Counted from the stretch's first letter, positions 34,719 to 43,442 are shown. The stretch is DNA of 64,000 nucleotides from a bacterium (GCA_030433255.1 JAUIMI010000002.1:191177-255176), one strand, 5' to 3'. Made by a program: numbers and translations. Notes: a model not told the origin generated them from the sequence alone.

Positions 34719-34937
34719 TAAATGTTCTCTTTGTTTTTCAAGCTTTTTAATTTCTTCAATAAGGTTTATTCTTTTGAATTTATATACGGGTACATCAGGT
34801 AGTTCCTGTAATGATGTTTCTAGTTCTGATATTGTCTGCTCTAAATTTTTGTCTAAACGTGCATGGATTTGTTGTCTTGATTCAGGAACGCTTTCTTTTG
34901 TATTGTTTCCTTGTAGTGGTAATTGAAATTTTTCCAT
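34701..34937 (-). CDS. Small charged helical protein, 78 residues
   Basis: A short polar N-terminus is followed by heptad-like helices (KNLEQTISELETSLQEL, LIEEIKKLEKQREHLKQERE) that look like a coiled coil. No family is recognised. It starts 1 bp after the stop of the upstream gene, with which it forms a two-gene operon. Confidence 0.7.
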   Translation of the reverse strand: MEKFQLPLQGNNTKESVPESRQQIHARLDKNLEQTISELETSLQELPDVPVYKFKRINLIEEIKKLEKQREHLKQERE

Positions 34938-34938
34938 A

Positions 34939-35289
34939 TTAGTTTTGTGAAAAATAATCAGGATTTTCCAAGTTATCTTGTAGTGCTGTTTTTTTATCTA
35001 TTTCTTGTTGTAGCACATCGGTTTCTTGTGAAGAGAAATCATCACGTGTATGTTCCTGATTAAGTGCAGTATCGATTGCTTGCTTGTTTAAGTCTCTAAT
35101 TTCTTCATCAAGGTTTTTATCTATTTTCTCGACAATTTTTTCAAGATTATCATCACCATGCCATTCAATCATATTTTCTTGTAGTTCAACTTGTTCTTGA
35201 GGTTGGTCTTTGTACAACTCTTTGCATGATTCTTCTACTTCTTTTAGGTTATTAATACCTGCTTTTTTTAACCAGTCTAGTGTTTCCAT
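34939..35289 (-). CDS. Acidic helical protein, 116 residues
   Basis: The N-terminus MDWLKKAGINNLKEVEESCK-like segment (residues 3-22) is followed by long acidic helices rich in Glu, Gln and Asp and a Phe tail (NPDYFSQN). No family is recognised. On the minus strand TGATATAAT ends 8 nt before the ATG, the leaderless pattern. Confidence 0.7.
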   Translation of the reverse strand: METLDWLKKAGINNLKEVEESCKELYKDQPQEQVELQENMIEWHGDDNLEKIVEKIDKNLDEEIRDLNKQAIDTALNQEHTRDDFSSQETDVLQQEIDKKTALQDNLENPDYFSQN

Positions 35290-35335
35290 ATACCTTTATT
35301 ATATCAAAAAACACCCCTTTCGGAATGTTAATAAC

Positions 35336-36340
35336 TTATATTTTTTCTGGTTTGTAGTGTTCTGGTGCTTGGGCTAGGAACTCTTCAAGTTTTTCCTGAG
35401 ACAGAAGTCCTTCTTGGGCTCCAATAAATTGAACAACATTCATTGAATTTATTGGGCCCCATGAAAGCGCTTCAGAAACTGTTTTTCCGTGTCCAAGTGC
35501 AATCGTAAATGTTGATGAAAATGAATCACCAGCACCTGTTCGTTCTACTGGTGGTTTTGGATCTGGATAGATAGGATGGAACCAATATTCATCATTATAC
35601 GAGTCATATGCATAGGCACCATCAGGTCCATCAGTAATACAGACTATTTTTGGACCAAGTTCATGCATTGCTTTGAGCATTTTTTTTACATCACGAGATT
35701 CCTCATCAAGAATTTGCTGTGCCTCTTCTACGTTACAGAAGAATACCTCTGTAGCTTGATAGATATCTTTCAATTTTTCTGCACCAAGTGATATTTGGAA
35801 TGTTCCTGGTTGAAAGGCCATTTTTATATCGTTTTCTTTTACCCACTGTGCAATATCTGCATGGTAATCCATTGATTTTTCTCCAACCGATGAAAAGTAT
35901 ACCCATTTTGGAATTACTCCTTCGGTTTGACGTTCTAGGTTGTAATCATATTCCTCGTGCTTAATAAGAATTGTTCGTTCTGCCTGAAACGAAAGTACAT
36001 AGTGATAATTTGTTGTTTTACCATCTTCAACGGTTACGTAATCAGTGATAACATTATTTTCTTTTAATGCATCTAAACATTCTTTACCAAAATCATCATT
36101 TCCAACATGAGTCATGACTGCTGAATTAAGACCGAGTCGTGCTGCTGATACTGATGCGTTTGGGGCATTTCCAACAGCTTTAACTACCTTTACACTATCG
36201 TAAGGTAATTTTTCTCCAAAGCGCATTTCAAGCATTTTGGTACCATGTTCATATTCTACTTCTGCTTCTTTTAATTTGATAAAAGCATCAATGACAATAT
36301 CTCCAATTGCCATGAAATCTATATTTTTTTCTTTTTCCAT
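35336..36340 (-). CDS. PfkB-family carbohydrate kinase
   Basis: This 334-residue ribokinase-fold kinase has the N-terminal GNAPNASVSAARLG motif and the C-terminal anion hole GAGDSFSSTFTIALGHG with the catalytic Asp. The substrate is not readable from the sequence. The divergent fructose-bisphosphate aldolase gene makes fructose 6-phosphate or a related sugar phosphate a reasonable guess. TGATATAAT (minus 36347-36352) ends 6 nt before the ATG. Confidence 0.88.
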   Translation of the reverse strand: MEKEKNIDFMAIGDIVIDAFIKLKEAEVEYEHGTKMLEMRFGEKLPYDSVKVVKAVGNAPNASVSAARLGLNSAVMTHVGNDDFGKECLDALKENNVITDYVTVEDGKTTNYHYVLSFQAERTILIKHEEYDYNLERQTEGVIPKWVYFSSVGEKSMDYHADIAQWVKENDIKMAFQPGTFQISLGAEKLKDIYQATEVFFCNVEEAQQILDEESRDVKKMLKAMHELGPKIVCITDGPDGAYAYDSYNDEYWFHPIYPDPKPPVERTGAGDSFSSTFTIALGHGKTVSEALSWGPINSMNVVQFIGAQEGLLSQEKLEEFLAQAPEHYKPEKI

Positions 36341-36346
36341 GTCGTT

Positions 36347-36377
36347 ATTATATCACAATGCAATTGCATGATATAAT
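36347..36377. promoter_or_regulatory. Divergent leaderless promoters around a 12-bp palindrome
   Basis: The kinase -10 (minus, 36347-36352) and aldolase -10 (TATAAT, 36372-36377) flank the perfect palindrome ATGCAATTGCAT (36358-36369). The palindrome covers the spacer of both promoters and is a candidate shared operator. Confidence 0.55.
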
Positions 36378-36386
36378 TACGGACAT

Positions 36387-37268
36387 ATGAAAACATTGAA
36401 AGAATATTTATTAGAAGCGAAAGAAAATAACAAAGCTATTGCACATTTTAATGTAGCAAATTCAGATATGCTTATGGCTATTTTTAATCGTGTTCAAAAA
36501 ATCTCACAAGATGTAGGAGAAAAAATACCTGTAGTGATTGGTGTTTCTGAAGGTGAACGTGATGCATTTGGGGTAACTCAAATTGTTGATTATATTAATA
36601 GCCTTAGAAATGAATATGATTACCCTATTTTTTTAAATGCTGATCATACCTATTCAGTAGAACGAACCTGTGAGGCAATTGATGCTGGTTTTGATATGGT
36701 GATTTATGATGGTGCAAAAATTTCACATGATGAAAATCTTGCAAACACTAAAGCTGTAGTTGAATATCGAAATAAGGTTAATCCAGATTGTCTTGTTGAG
36801 GCGGAATTTGGTTTTATTGGAGGTGGTTCAAATATTAAAGATGAAATACCTGAAGGTGTTTCAGAAGAAACGATGACCAAACCAGAAGAAGCAAAAGAAT
36901 TTATTCTGAAATCACAAATTGATGTTCTTGCTCCATCTGTTGGTAATGTTCATGGTATGGTGAAATCAGGAAACCCAGCTCTTAACCCAGAACGCGTTAC
37001 AGCTATTTGGGAAGCTACACAAACACCACTCGTACTTCATGGTGGATCTGGATCTACGGATGAAGACTTTGTTTCAGTAATTAAGGCAGGAATTTCATTA
37101 ATTCATATTAGTACTGAGTTACGAGTTGCATACAGAAAGGGAATTGAAGAAGCCTTTAGCGAAGATGAGCACCAACTTGCTCCATATCGTTACATGGCAA
37201 AAGCACTTAATGCAGTTGCTGATATTGCAGAGCAGCGCATTCGTCTTTTCTGGGGATTATTGGAATAA
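36387..37268 (+). CDS. fba: Class II fructose-bisphosphate aldolase
   Basis: This 293-residue zinc aldolase has IFLNADHTYSVERTCEAID with a zinc His, VEAEFGFIGGG with a Glu ligand, APSVGNVHGMVKSG and VLHGGSGSTDEDF with the other His ligands. It splits fructose 1,6-bisphosphate in glycolysis, or the related tagatose compound in some members. It forms a divergent pair with a PfkB kinase. The mRNA should be leaderless, the -10 ending 9 nt before the ATG. Confidence 0.93.
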   Translation: MKTLKEYLLEAKENNKAIAHFNVANSDMLMAIFNRVQKISQDVGEKIPVVIGVSEGERDAFGVTQIVDYINSLRNEYDYPIFLNADHTYSVERTCEAIDAGFDMVIYDGAKISHDENLANTKAVVEYRNKVNPDCLVEAEFGFIGGGSNIKDEIPEGVSEETMTKPEEAKEFILKSQIDVLAPSVGNVHGMVKSGNPALNPERVTAIWEATQTPLVLHGGSGSTDEDFVSVIKAGISLIHISTELRVAYRKGIEEAFSEDEHQLAPYRYMAKALNAVADIAEQRIRLFWGLLE

Positions 37269-37297
37269 TTTGACAAAATAAACTTACATTACATAAC

Positions 37298-37306
37298 TGT
37301 GGATAA
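37298..37306 (-). promoter_or_regulatory. Single DnaA-box match
   Basis: TGTGGATAA is the exact complement of TTATCCACA. One box alone does not indicate an origin; it may be chance or regulatory. Confidence 0.35.
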
Positions 37307-37310
37307 CTTA

Positions 37311-37368
37311 TTGACCTTTATTCATATCCCTAGTATCGTACTTGAAGTTCTCGTTTAGAGAGCTTTTT
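37311..37368 (+). promoter_or_regulatory. Promoter and attenuator-like hairpin before the lytic enzyme gene
   Basis: TTGACC (37311) and TATCGT are 17 bp apart. About 20 nt further, AGTTCTC and GAGAGCT pair around GTTTA, followed by T6. The hairpin is either the fba terminator or an attenuator in the leader of the next gene. Confidence 0.45.
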
Positions 37369-37404
37369 TAGTTACGGAGTTTCGCGAAGCACATATCGCA
37401 TTTT

Positions 37405-38025
37405 ATGACGCAATTTATTTTATCTAAAAAAGTTACAACCAATACATTTTTACAAAATGTATATAAAACATTTATTATTATTTATTCGTTCTATATTTCA
37501 TTTTCACTTCCTGCATTCGCTTTGGATGCAGAAGCTCCCTTGGGCGCACAATCATTTGCAGAAATTGTATTTGATGACACTGCAGCTCTTGAACGAAAAA
37601 AACAGCAATTAGAAGACCAGGTTCGAGCTGAGCGTATAGCAAAGATTGAAAGTTATTACGCACGGTATGATTTACCACTACAACATGAGGCCGAGCATTT
37701 TGTTGATGCAGCTGAAAAGTATGGTATTGATTGGCGACTTGTCGCTGCGATTGGATTTATTGAATCAACTGGTGGAAAACATGCGTGTGAAACAGCAACA
37801 TATTCTGCTTTTGGTTGGGGTTCATGTACTATTGATTTTGATTCATATGCTGAGTCGATTGATGTTATCTCTATGAATCTTGGTGGACATAATCCTAAAA
37901 CAGCACAATTTTATGCTGGTAAAGATATTCGTGGAATCTTATGGTCATATAATCCAGACACTATTAGAAAAGGGTATGGAGATATGGTAATAAAACAAAT
38001 GAACACAATTTCACCAAATGTTTAA
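37405..38025 (+). CDS. Secreted lysozyme-like/transglycosylase-fold protein
   Basis: This 206-residue protein has a signal peptide (ending FSLPAFALDA), a short coiled coil (DDTAALERKKQQLEDQVRAE) and a lysozyme-like domain with LVAAIGFIESTGGKHAC, whose Glu is the expected catalytic residue, then SAFGWGSC and a helical end. It probably cuts peptidoglycan outside the cell. Two Cys could form a disulfide. The coiled coil resembles those regulating wall hydrolases. Confidence 0.8.
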   Translation: MTQFILSKKVTTNTFLQNVYKTFIIIYSFYISFSLPAFALDAEAPLGAQSFAEIVFDDTAALERKKQQLEDQVRAERIAKIESYYARYDLPLQHEAEHFVDAAEKYGIDWRLVAAIGFIESTGGKHACETATYSAFGWGSCTIDFDSYAESIDVISMNLGGHNPKTAQFYAGKDIRGILWSYNPDTIRKGYGDMVIKQMNTISPNV

Positions 38026-38029
38026 ATTT

Positions 38030-38059
38030 AAAAAACCGAAACTTCTGTTTCGGTTTTTT
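38030..38059. terminator. Bidirectional terminator between convergent genes
   Basis: AAAAAACCGAAAC and GTTTCGGTTTTTT form a 13-bp stem around TTCT. Confidence 0.9.
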
Positions 38060-38060
38060 A

Positions 38061-38381
38061 TTAATTTGGAACATAGATATTTTCCCAACCACCAGCTCTG
38101 TTAACACTTTTTTCCATTCTTTTAAGAACCTCTTGCCTCTTAACTTTCCCTTTGTTTTCCGTTAAGAAATCTTCATTTTTTAATAATGAAATATCTTTTT
38201 CTTCAGTTATGTAGGGTTTAAGTTTTTGGTAGAAATTATGTTTTTTATAATAGTTAGGTAATTTTTTTAAAGCCTCATTAAAAGCTTGTTTGTACATATT
38301 TCGTTGTCCACGAAAGAATACTATCGCTTTTTTTGAATCTTCAATAATCTGTTTTGCTGTAGATAATTTTAAGGTAGACAT
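38061..38381 (-). CDS. Basic protein of unknown function, 106 residues
   Basis: A Lys-rich helical protein (KQIIEDSKKAIVFFRGQRNM, KLPNYYKKHNFYQKLKPYI) ending VNRAGGWENIYVPN. There is no membrane segment and no known family. On the minus strand TTGACT (38429-38434) and TATAAT (38405-38410), 18 bp apart, precede a G-free 23-nt leader, the best example of the second promoter class in this window. Confidence 0.68.
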   Translation of the reverse strand: MSTLKLSTAKQIIEDSKKAIVFFRGQRNMYKQAFNEALKKLPNYYKKHNFYQKLKPYITEEKDISLLKNEDFLTENKGKVKRQEVLKRMEKSVNRAGGWENIYVPN

Positions 38382-38461
38382 ATTTTTTATTTTAAATTTA
38401 TTTTATTATAAAATAAATAAATATATTTAGTCAAATAATAAGCTTGTGATAATCTAGTGAT

Positions 38462-39205
38462 ATGAACTCTAAAATTTCATCAAAACATTATATTGAACCA
38501 GATGTGTTATTGGTTCATAAGCCAGTAGGAATTACCTCATTTGATGTTGTGCGAAAATTACGAAACATATTATCTATTAAAAAAATTGGACATGCTGGAA
38601 CCCTTGATCCACTTGCTCATGGTCTCATGATTGTTGGTATTGGTAGCGGAACAAAAAAAATGACGCAGTACCTTAAGCTACCAAAAACCTACATTGCAGA
38701 AATCCTTGTAGGAAAATCAACAACCACAGGAGACCTAGAGGGAGATGTTGTGGATGAAAAATATGTTGAAAAATCTGATATGAAATCATCCGAGTTGGAA
38801 GCAAAGGTATTAGAAATGAAAGGGTCTCATGTTTTGCAGGTTCCTCTCTATTCAGCAATCAAGGTTCAAGGAAAGGCCTTGTATGCTTATGCGCGTGAGG
38901 GTAAAAAACCACCCTATATTCCAGAAAAAGAAATGAATATACATTCAGTTCAATATTTAGATGATTATCGGTCAGGGACTCATCACGTTGTAAGGGTACG
39001 TTTGGAAGTAAGTTCTGGTTCATATATCCGTACACTTGGTGAAGAATTTGGTAAACGTATAGGGTATCCAGCGACATTAAAGAGTTTATATCGTGTTGCT
39101 ATCGATACCTATCTTGATAAAAATGCATATCATTTAATAACCAAGAAAAAAACAAATGCTTCAATAGTTCATGCTATAATAGAGTTATTATTCGGTAAGA
39201 AATAA
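38462..39205 (+). CDS. truB: tRNA pseudouridine-55 synthase TruB
   Basis: This 247-residue enzyme makes pseudouridine 55 in the tRNA T loop. The catalytic Asp lies in GHAGTLDPLAHGLMIVGIG near residue 45. VPLYSAIKVQGKALYAYAREG and SGSYIRTLGEEFG are family blocks. The C-terminal PUA domain is absent or very short. A GATAAT box ends 8 nt before the ATG. The hibernation-factor gene follows 1 bp later. Confidence 0.95.
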   Translation: MNSKISSKHYIEPDVLLVHKPVGITSFDVVRKLRNILSIKKIGHAGTLDPLAHGLMIVGIGSGTKKMTQYLKLPKTYIAEILVGKSTTTGDLEGDVVDEKYVEKSDMKSSELEAKVLEMKGSHVLQVPLYSAIKVQGKALYAYAREGKKPPYIPEKEMNIHSVQYLDDYRSGTHHVVRVRLEVSSGSYIRTLGEEFGKRIGYPATLKSLYRVAIDTYLDKNAYHLITKKKTNASIVHAIIELLFGKK

Positions 39206-39206
39206 C

Positions 39207-39566
39207 ATGATTATGAATATTTATTTTCAATCTAAAAACATTGATCTTTACCAAGATACAAAAAATATGATGGCAAATAGAATGTACGGACTTAATAAGT
39301 TTTTTAGCCATGACACGAATGCGTACATTGATGTAGAGCGAACACGTGCAAGTCACAATGGTGATGACTTATACCATGTTTCTATTAAAATTGACGATGC
39401 TCATAATCAATATTTTGCAGAAGAATATAAGGAAAATATTAGAAAGGCGTTTGATCATGCGTATGGCGATATGTTTCGAATGGTTCGTTCTCATCGCAGT
39501 AAATCAAGAAATCTTGCGCGACGTGCAGGAGCACGCATTAAGAGAATTTTTAGACGACAAAAATAA
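39207..39566 (+). CDS. hpf: Short ribosome hibernation-promoting factor (HPF/RaiA family)
   Basis: This 119-residue protein follows the S30AE fold, with MNIYFQSKNIDLYQDTKNMM, AYIDVERTRASHNGDDLYHVSIKI and a basic helix (RKAFDHAYGDMFRMVRSHRS). The C-terminal basic tail RRAGARIKRIFRRQK should contact rRNA. It lacks the C-terminal dimerisation domain of long HPF. The start may be 39207 or ATG 39213. It lies between truB and a cyclophilin in a tight operon. Confidence 0.8.
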   Translation: MIMNIYFQSKNIDLYQDTKNMMANRMYGLNKFFSHDTNAYIDVERTRASHNGDDLYHVSIKIDDAHNQYFAEEYKENIRKAFDHAYGDMFRMVRSHRSKSRNLARRAGARIKRIFRRQK

Positions 39567-39569
39567 TTT

Positions 39570-40265
39570 ATGAAAAAAGTAACTGGAATGTTTGCAATAC
39601 TAGCCATTGGATTACTTGCATTGCTTGCATATATTATTATTCTAGAAAAAGCTGATGTCTCACAAGATACTTCAGTCGCTATTATTAATACCCAACAAAA
39701 CATCAATCAAACCTCCAAAGACAACACAGTTGTTAATTCAGAAGGAGATGTAGATGAAACAGAAACACAAAAACAAACTATGAAAGCAGTATTTACAACA
39801 AATAAAGGAAATTTTGAAATTGAACTATTTGACGAAATCGCACCTAAAACAGTAGAAAATTTTGTACAACTTGCAGAATCAAATTTTTATAATGGTGTAA
39901 AATTTCATCGGGTAATAGAAAATTTCATGATTCAAGCAGGAGACCCACAGTCAAAAGATGATGAGTTAGAACACTTGTGGGGAACAGGTGGACCAGGATA
40001 CACCTTTGAAGATGAAATCCATGCAGAAAATTTTAACCTACGTGGTACCATTTCAATGGCGAATGCTGGACCAAATACCAATGGTTCTCAGTTCTTTATT
40101 AATACAAATCCTGATGATAATAATTTTTTGGATACAAAACATACTGTTTTTGGGAAAGTAATCTCTGGAATGGATGTTGTAGACATGATAAATACGGTGG
40201 AAACATTTCCAAATGATAGACCTATTGAACCAGTAGTTATTGAGTCAATAACTGTAGTCAAATAA
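39570..40265 (+). CDS. Membrane-anchored cyclophilin-type peptidyl-prolyl isomerase
   Basis: This 231-residue protein has an N-terminal membrane segment ([19 protein letters not shown]), a polar linker, and a cyclophilin domain from about residue 72 with [34 protein letters not shown] and [14 protein letters not shown]. It should assist folding of exported proteins outside the membrane. It starts 3 bp after hpf. No Shine-Dalgarno is seen. Confidence 0.93.
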   Translation: MKKVTGMFAILAIGLLALLAYIIILEKADVSQDTSVAIINTQQNINQTSKDNTVVNSEGDVDETETQKQTMKAVFTTNKGNFEIELFDEIAPKTVENFVQLAESNFYNGVKFHRVIENFMIQAGDPQSKDDELEHLWGTGGPGYTFEDEIHAENFNLRGTISMANAGPNTNGSQFFINTNPDDNNFLDTKHTVFGKVISGMDVVDMINTVETFPNDRPIEPVVIESITVVK

Positions 40266-40292
40266 AAAACTCCTTTAAAGAAGTGTTTTTTT
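40262..40292 (+). terminator. Probable imperfect terminator
   Basis: AAAAAACTCCTT and AAGTGTTTTTTT pair imperfectly around TAAAG, after the cyclophilin stop. Confidence 0.5.
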
Positions 40293-40318
40293 GTTTGGAA
40301 TTGTTATAATTACCATGT

Positions 40319-40920
40319 ATGAAAAATAACAAATATAAAGGTTTTACATTGATTGAACTACTTGTATCATCGGAATTTTAGCAACCGTTGTTCTTGCGTC
40401 TCTAGGACAAGCACGAACACGAGCTAAAGATGCTGCGGTGTTATCTGGGATGTCATCGTATCGAACTCAGGTTGAATTAGATTACCCAACGGGTGATTAT
40501 ACTGGATTATGTCTAAGTAGTGGTACTAGTGAAATAAAACTTTATGTCCAATCACAAGGTGGTGATATCGAAGAATACGAGGATGGTTCAAATGACTATC
40601 GTATTATAGCTTCGTTACCAAGTTCGTTTGCACAAACTATCCCATCAACAGCATATGCTGTAGGTGAAGATGGTTTCTGTATTAATTCATTGGGTACAGC
40701 CGAAAAAGTATTTCTTGAAGAAATGGAAGAAATAACCGCTCCTGCATGTAATAGTGAGGAGGAAGTGGGCGGAGCTCTTTTTTCTCAGTACTGTACAGCG
40801 TGTACTTATGATTGTTTTGAGCGTAATACAACAACAGGTGCCCAAGTATCATATGTTGGCTGGGATCATCCTCTTTGTGATGGAGCTCCTAGTTGTGGTT
40901 ATGGTAATGCTTGTCTTTAA
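40319..40920 (+). pseudogene. Type IV pilin/pseudopilin-like protein, frameshifted in the N-terminal helix
   Basis: ATG 40319 begins the prepilin signature KGFTLIELLVS, and this frame stops at 40380. The expected continuation GILATVVLASLGQARTRAKDAA is in the -1 frame from 40369 and stays open to 40920. About 7-10 bp appear lost (or 1 bp) in the hydrophobic helix, at a short ATCATC repeat. The C-terminal domain has eight Cys (for example QYCTACTYDCFE, LCDGAPSCGYGNACL), suggesting disulfides. TATAAT ends 8 nt before the ATG. It may be decayed, or the consensus may be wrong here. Confidence 0.8.
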
Positions 40921-40922
40921 AT

Positions 40923-40949
40923 AAAAAAACACCTTAAAAGTGTTTTTTT
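40923..40949. terminator. Bidirectional terminator
   Basis: AAAAAAACAC and GTGTTTTTTT pair around CTTAAAA, between convergent genes. Confidence 0.85.
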
Positions 40950-40950
40950 A

Positions 40951-41421
40951 TTACCCTTTCTTTTTTACATATTCTGTTTTGATTGCAATTGTTGATTTTC
41001 CTATGCGTACATCAATATAATCTGGGTCTCCAGTGAGCTTTATTTTTTCCAATACAGCACCTTGTTTTAAATTCAATGATGAACCCTTAACATTTAAATT
41101 CCGTGTTAATAAAACAGTATCTCCATTTTGTAGCTCCTTACCATTACTACAATACGTTATATCATCGTTGTTTTGAAGAGTATCTAATATAATATGTAAT
41201 TCCGAGGGTTTAGGGTTTGTATATACTTCATCATTGATGATAAAGGTAGGAATAATACGCTTTCCATTATTTATTGAAATAACTTCTTTTGAATATTCAC
41301 TACCTTTTTCTGGGTCAGTGATATCTAAAAATCTATACTCAATATTCTTTTCTTTTAATATATTTTTACTTTGGATACAATCTTTACACCAATCTGCTCC
41401 ATACATAATAATTGTGTTCAT
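40951..41421 (-). CDS. Glutaredoxin domain fused to PhnA C-terminal domain
   Basis: The first 75 or so residues form a glutaredoxin fold with active site YGADWCKDCIQSK (CxxC) and IPTFIINDEVYTNPKPSE. The rest matches the C-terminal domain of PhnA/YjdM proteins (LQNGDTVLLTRNLNVKGSSL, LTGDPDYIDVRIG, IKTEYVKK). The zinc ribbon usual in PhnA is reduced to one Cys (ITYCSNG). PhnA function is not established despite its name. The fusion hints at a redox-controlled partner of that domain. Confidence is good for both domains, low for the role. Confidence 0.82.
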   Translation of the reverse strand: MNTIIMYGADWCKDCIQSKNILKEKNIEYRFLDITDPEKGSEYSKEVISINNGKRIIPTFIINDEVYTNPKPSELHIILDTLQNNDDITYCSNGKELQNGDTVLLTRNLNVKGSSLNLKQGAVLEKIKLTGDPDYIDVRIGKSTIAIKTEYVKKKG

Positions 41422-41435
41422 TGTTTTACTATAAC

Positions 41436-41460
41436 AAAAACCTCACTAAGTGCGAGGTTT
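41436..41460 (-). terminator. Terminator of the MFS gene
   Basis: On the minus strand AAACCTC and GAGGTTT pair around GCACTTAGT, followed by T residues, at the stop of the shifted MFS frame. This supports the extended gene end. Confidence 0.75.
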
Positions 41461-42603
41461 ATTTATTAATATATTTATAACCAATATTCAAACATGCCGC
41501 TAAGATAATAGAAATAGTAAAAGGATATATATTTAACCAAAATATTCCTATGAGAATTGGATATAGTGCGATTCTTGATATGTGGAAAATGGATTCTTTT
41601 ATAAGTATAAATTCAAGGTAATCTTTTTTTAAGGTTATTGTGTATATTTCTGCTGACCAAGGAATATGGAGTATTTTTTTTGCGCAATTCCTTTAAATGA
41701 ATCTATTAAGATTATTGAACCAATTGTCGTTGCCAATAATCTGAGTATCCAAGCTATCGCATGCATATAGGTACCAAAAGATAACATTTTTTTATGATTA
41801 AATGAATCTGCTATTCTTCCTATAAAATAATAAGAAACAAGAGAAAGTATCGTTGTAATTGATATAATCAGTCCTGTTTTTGTTAAGGTTCCAACCGTTA
41901 TGATAATAAAAATTGGCCAAATAATGAGGTTAATCATATGCTCTGTCCCGTATGCACTAAAACTTATAAAATTACCTTTATTTGATTTAGCAAAAATATC
42001 CCTATATAGTTTTTTATTTGTAAAATGTATTTTTTCGAAGGTATCGTGCGTAAAAAAAAGAGGAATACTACTCACAAAAATAAATAAGGAGCTTACTATA
42101 AATAATAAGTTAAAATTAGCTTCAGCAAGTAGTCCTCCGATATAAGGAGAAATGATACCAGCTAGAGTAACAAGTATTCCCATAGTGGCTATTTCTCTAC
42201 CACGTTGTTGTTCGTGTGAATTACGGGTAAAGATTAAATGGTAACTTGTGTTAAACAGCATGGTATATATACCTAATAATATTGGTGCAATAACAAAGAA
42301 TATTGGAAATTTTGGTATTAAAATTAATGAAACATAATAACTAATCTCAAGGGGGGCAGAAAAAAGCATCGCATGTTTTTCTCCACATCGTGCAATAATA
42401 TGTGCTCCTGTGGAATTCCATAATAGATAAACTAGAGAACTTATTAAAAAGAATATAAGTATATAAATAATTGAGTAATCATTTTGGTAAAGATAAATAG
42501 GAACAAAAATACTTATCAATGAAGCTCCTATTTTCCTAATGAATACTGATGTATAGAGAATTTTTAGTTCTTCTCTATAGAGTTTATGAAAAAAATCTAT
42601 CAT
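41459..42603 (-). pseudogene. MFS-type transporter, -1 frameshift at A8
   Basis: The first frame (ATG 42603) encodes about ten membrane helices of a major-facilitator-type carrier, including an MFS-like middle loop (FTRNSHEQQRGREIATMGIL). It changes at an A8 run (T8 on plus, 41674-41681). In the -1 frame the homologous end continues through IPWSAEIYTITLKKDYLEF and two more helices (LYPILIGIFWLNIYPF, ISIILAACLNIGY) to a stop at 41459-41461, next to a terminator. The full protein would have about 381 residues. Substrate unknown. Loss of two or so helices would probably inactivate it unless slippage restores the frame. Confidence 0.78.
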
Positions 42604-43442
42604 TATCTTTTGTTTTTTAAATAGAGCGAATAATCCATTTCTTTTTTACCTGCTGGAATGATTCGCTCAATGATAAAATTACCATTTTCAAATCGAGCTT
42701 TAGTTATTTTTAGCCGTATATCTTCATCCATAATAAATACTCCTGGCCAACCATAATAGGCGCGATATTTTCGATCGCGTGTTATATCGTCATCGTGGGT
42801 TATATCTCCATCTGCTTTTTTAATTTTACCGCAATAGCTTGCCTCATCGTGATTTTGTTCTATTGGCGTACACATTCCGTTCACATATTCAGGAAGAATG
42901 CCTGCAAGTAACTTACCTCCATCACGAGCTAACATATGGAATAACTCAGGTTTGGTAATGTCTGGTTCGAGAGGGAAACGTGACTGAGTGATAATTGGAC
43001 CTTCATCCATACCTAATGTCATTTTCATAATAGTTGAACCAGTTTCCGTATCACCATTTAAAATCGCTGATTCAATAGGAGATGCGCCACGATATTTGGG
43101 TAATAGAGAGGTGTGTACGTTCAATACACCATATTTTGGGATATCTAATAATTTTTGAGAAACAATATATCCATATGATGCAACAATATATAATTCATCA
43201 TTACGTTGTTCTAATGTATCAATAATATCTCGTGGGTGTTCTGGTTGCCAACATTCAATGGTATGCTCATTAGCCCAGACTTTGACTGGCGGTGGAGTCA
43301 TTATGTGTTTTCGTCCAACAGGTTTATCAGGTGCGGTAATAATAAGAGAAGGGGTATATCCAGCACTTTTTAATTCATCTAATACAATAGTCGAAAATTC
43401 TGGTGTTCCAAAATATACAAAATTTATATCTTTTTTATTCAT
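42603..43442 (-). CDS. fmt: Methionyl-tRNA formyltransferase
   Basis: This 279-residue enzyme formylates initiator Met-tRNA using 10-formyl-THF. NVHTSLLPKYRGASPIESAI with catalytic Asn/His, GSTIMKMTLGMDEGPII with catalytic Asp, and the C-terminal domain are present, the latter shortened. Its ATG overlaps the A residue of the downstream MFS start region by 1 bp. TATACT ends 7 nt before the ATG on the minus strand. It lies between def and the MFS gene, so Fmt and Def genes are clustered as in many bacteria. Confidence 0.93.
   Translation of the reverse strand: MNKKDINFVYFGTPEFSTIVLDELKSAGYTPSLIITAPDKPVGRKHIMTPPPVKVWANEHTIECWQPEHPRDIIDTLEQRNDELYIVASYGYIVSQKLLDIPKYGVLNVHTSLLPKYRGASPIESAILNGDTETGSTIMKMTLGMDEGPIITQSRFPLEPDITKPELFHMLARDGGKLLAGILPEYVNGMCTPIEQNHDEASYCGKIKKADGDITHDDDITRDRKYRAYYGWPGVFIMDEDIRLKITKARFENGNFIIERIIPAGKKEMDYSLYLKNKR

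Noticed and set aside
37298-37306. Perfect DnaA box as sign of a replication origin
   Set aside because: Only one box, no cluster, no dnaA or dnaN gene nearby.
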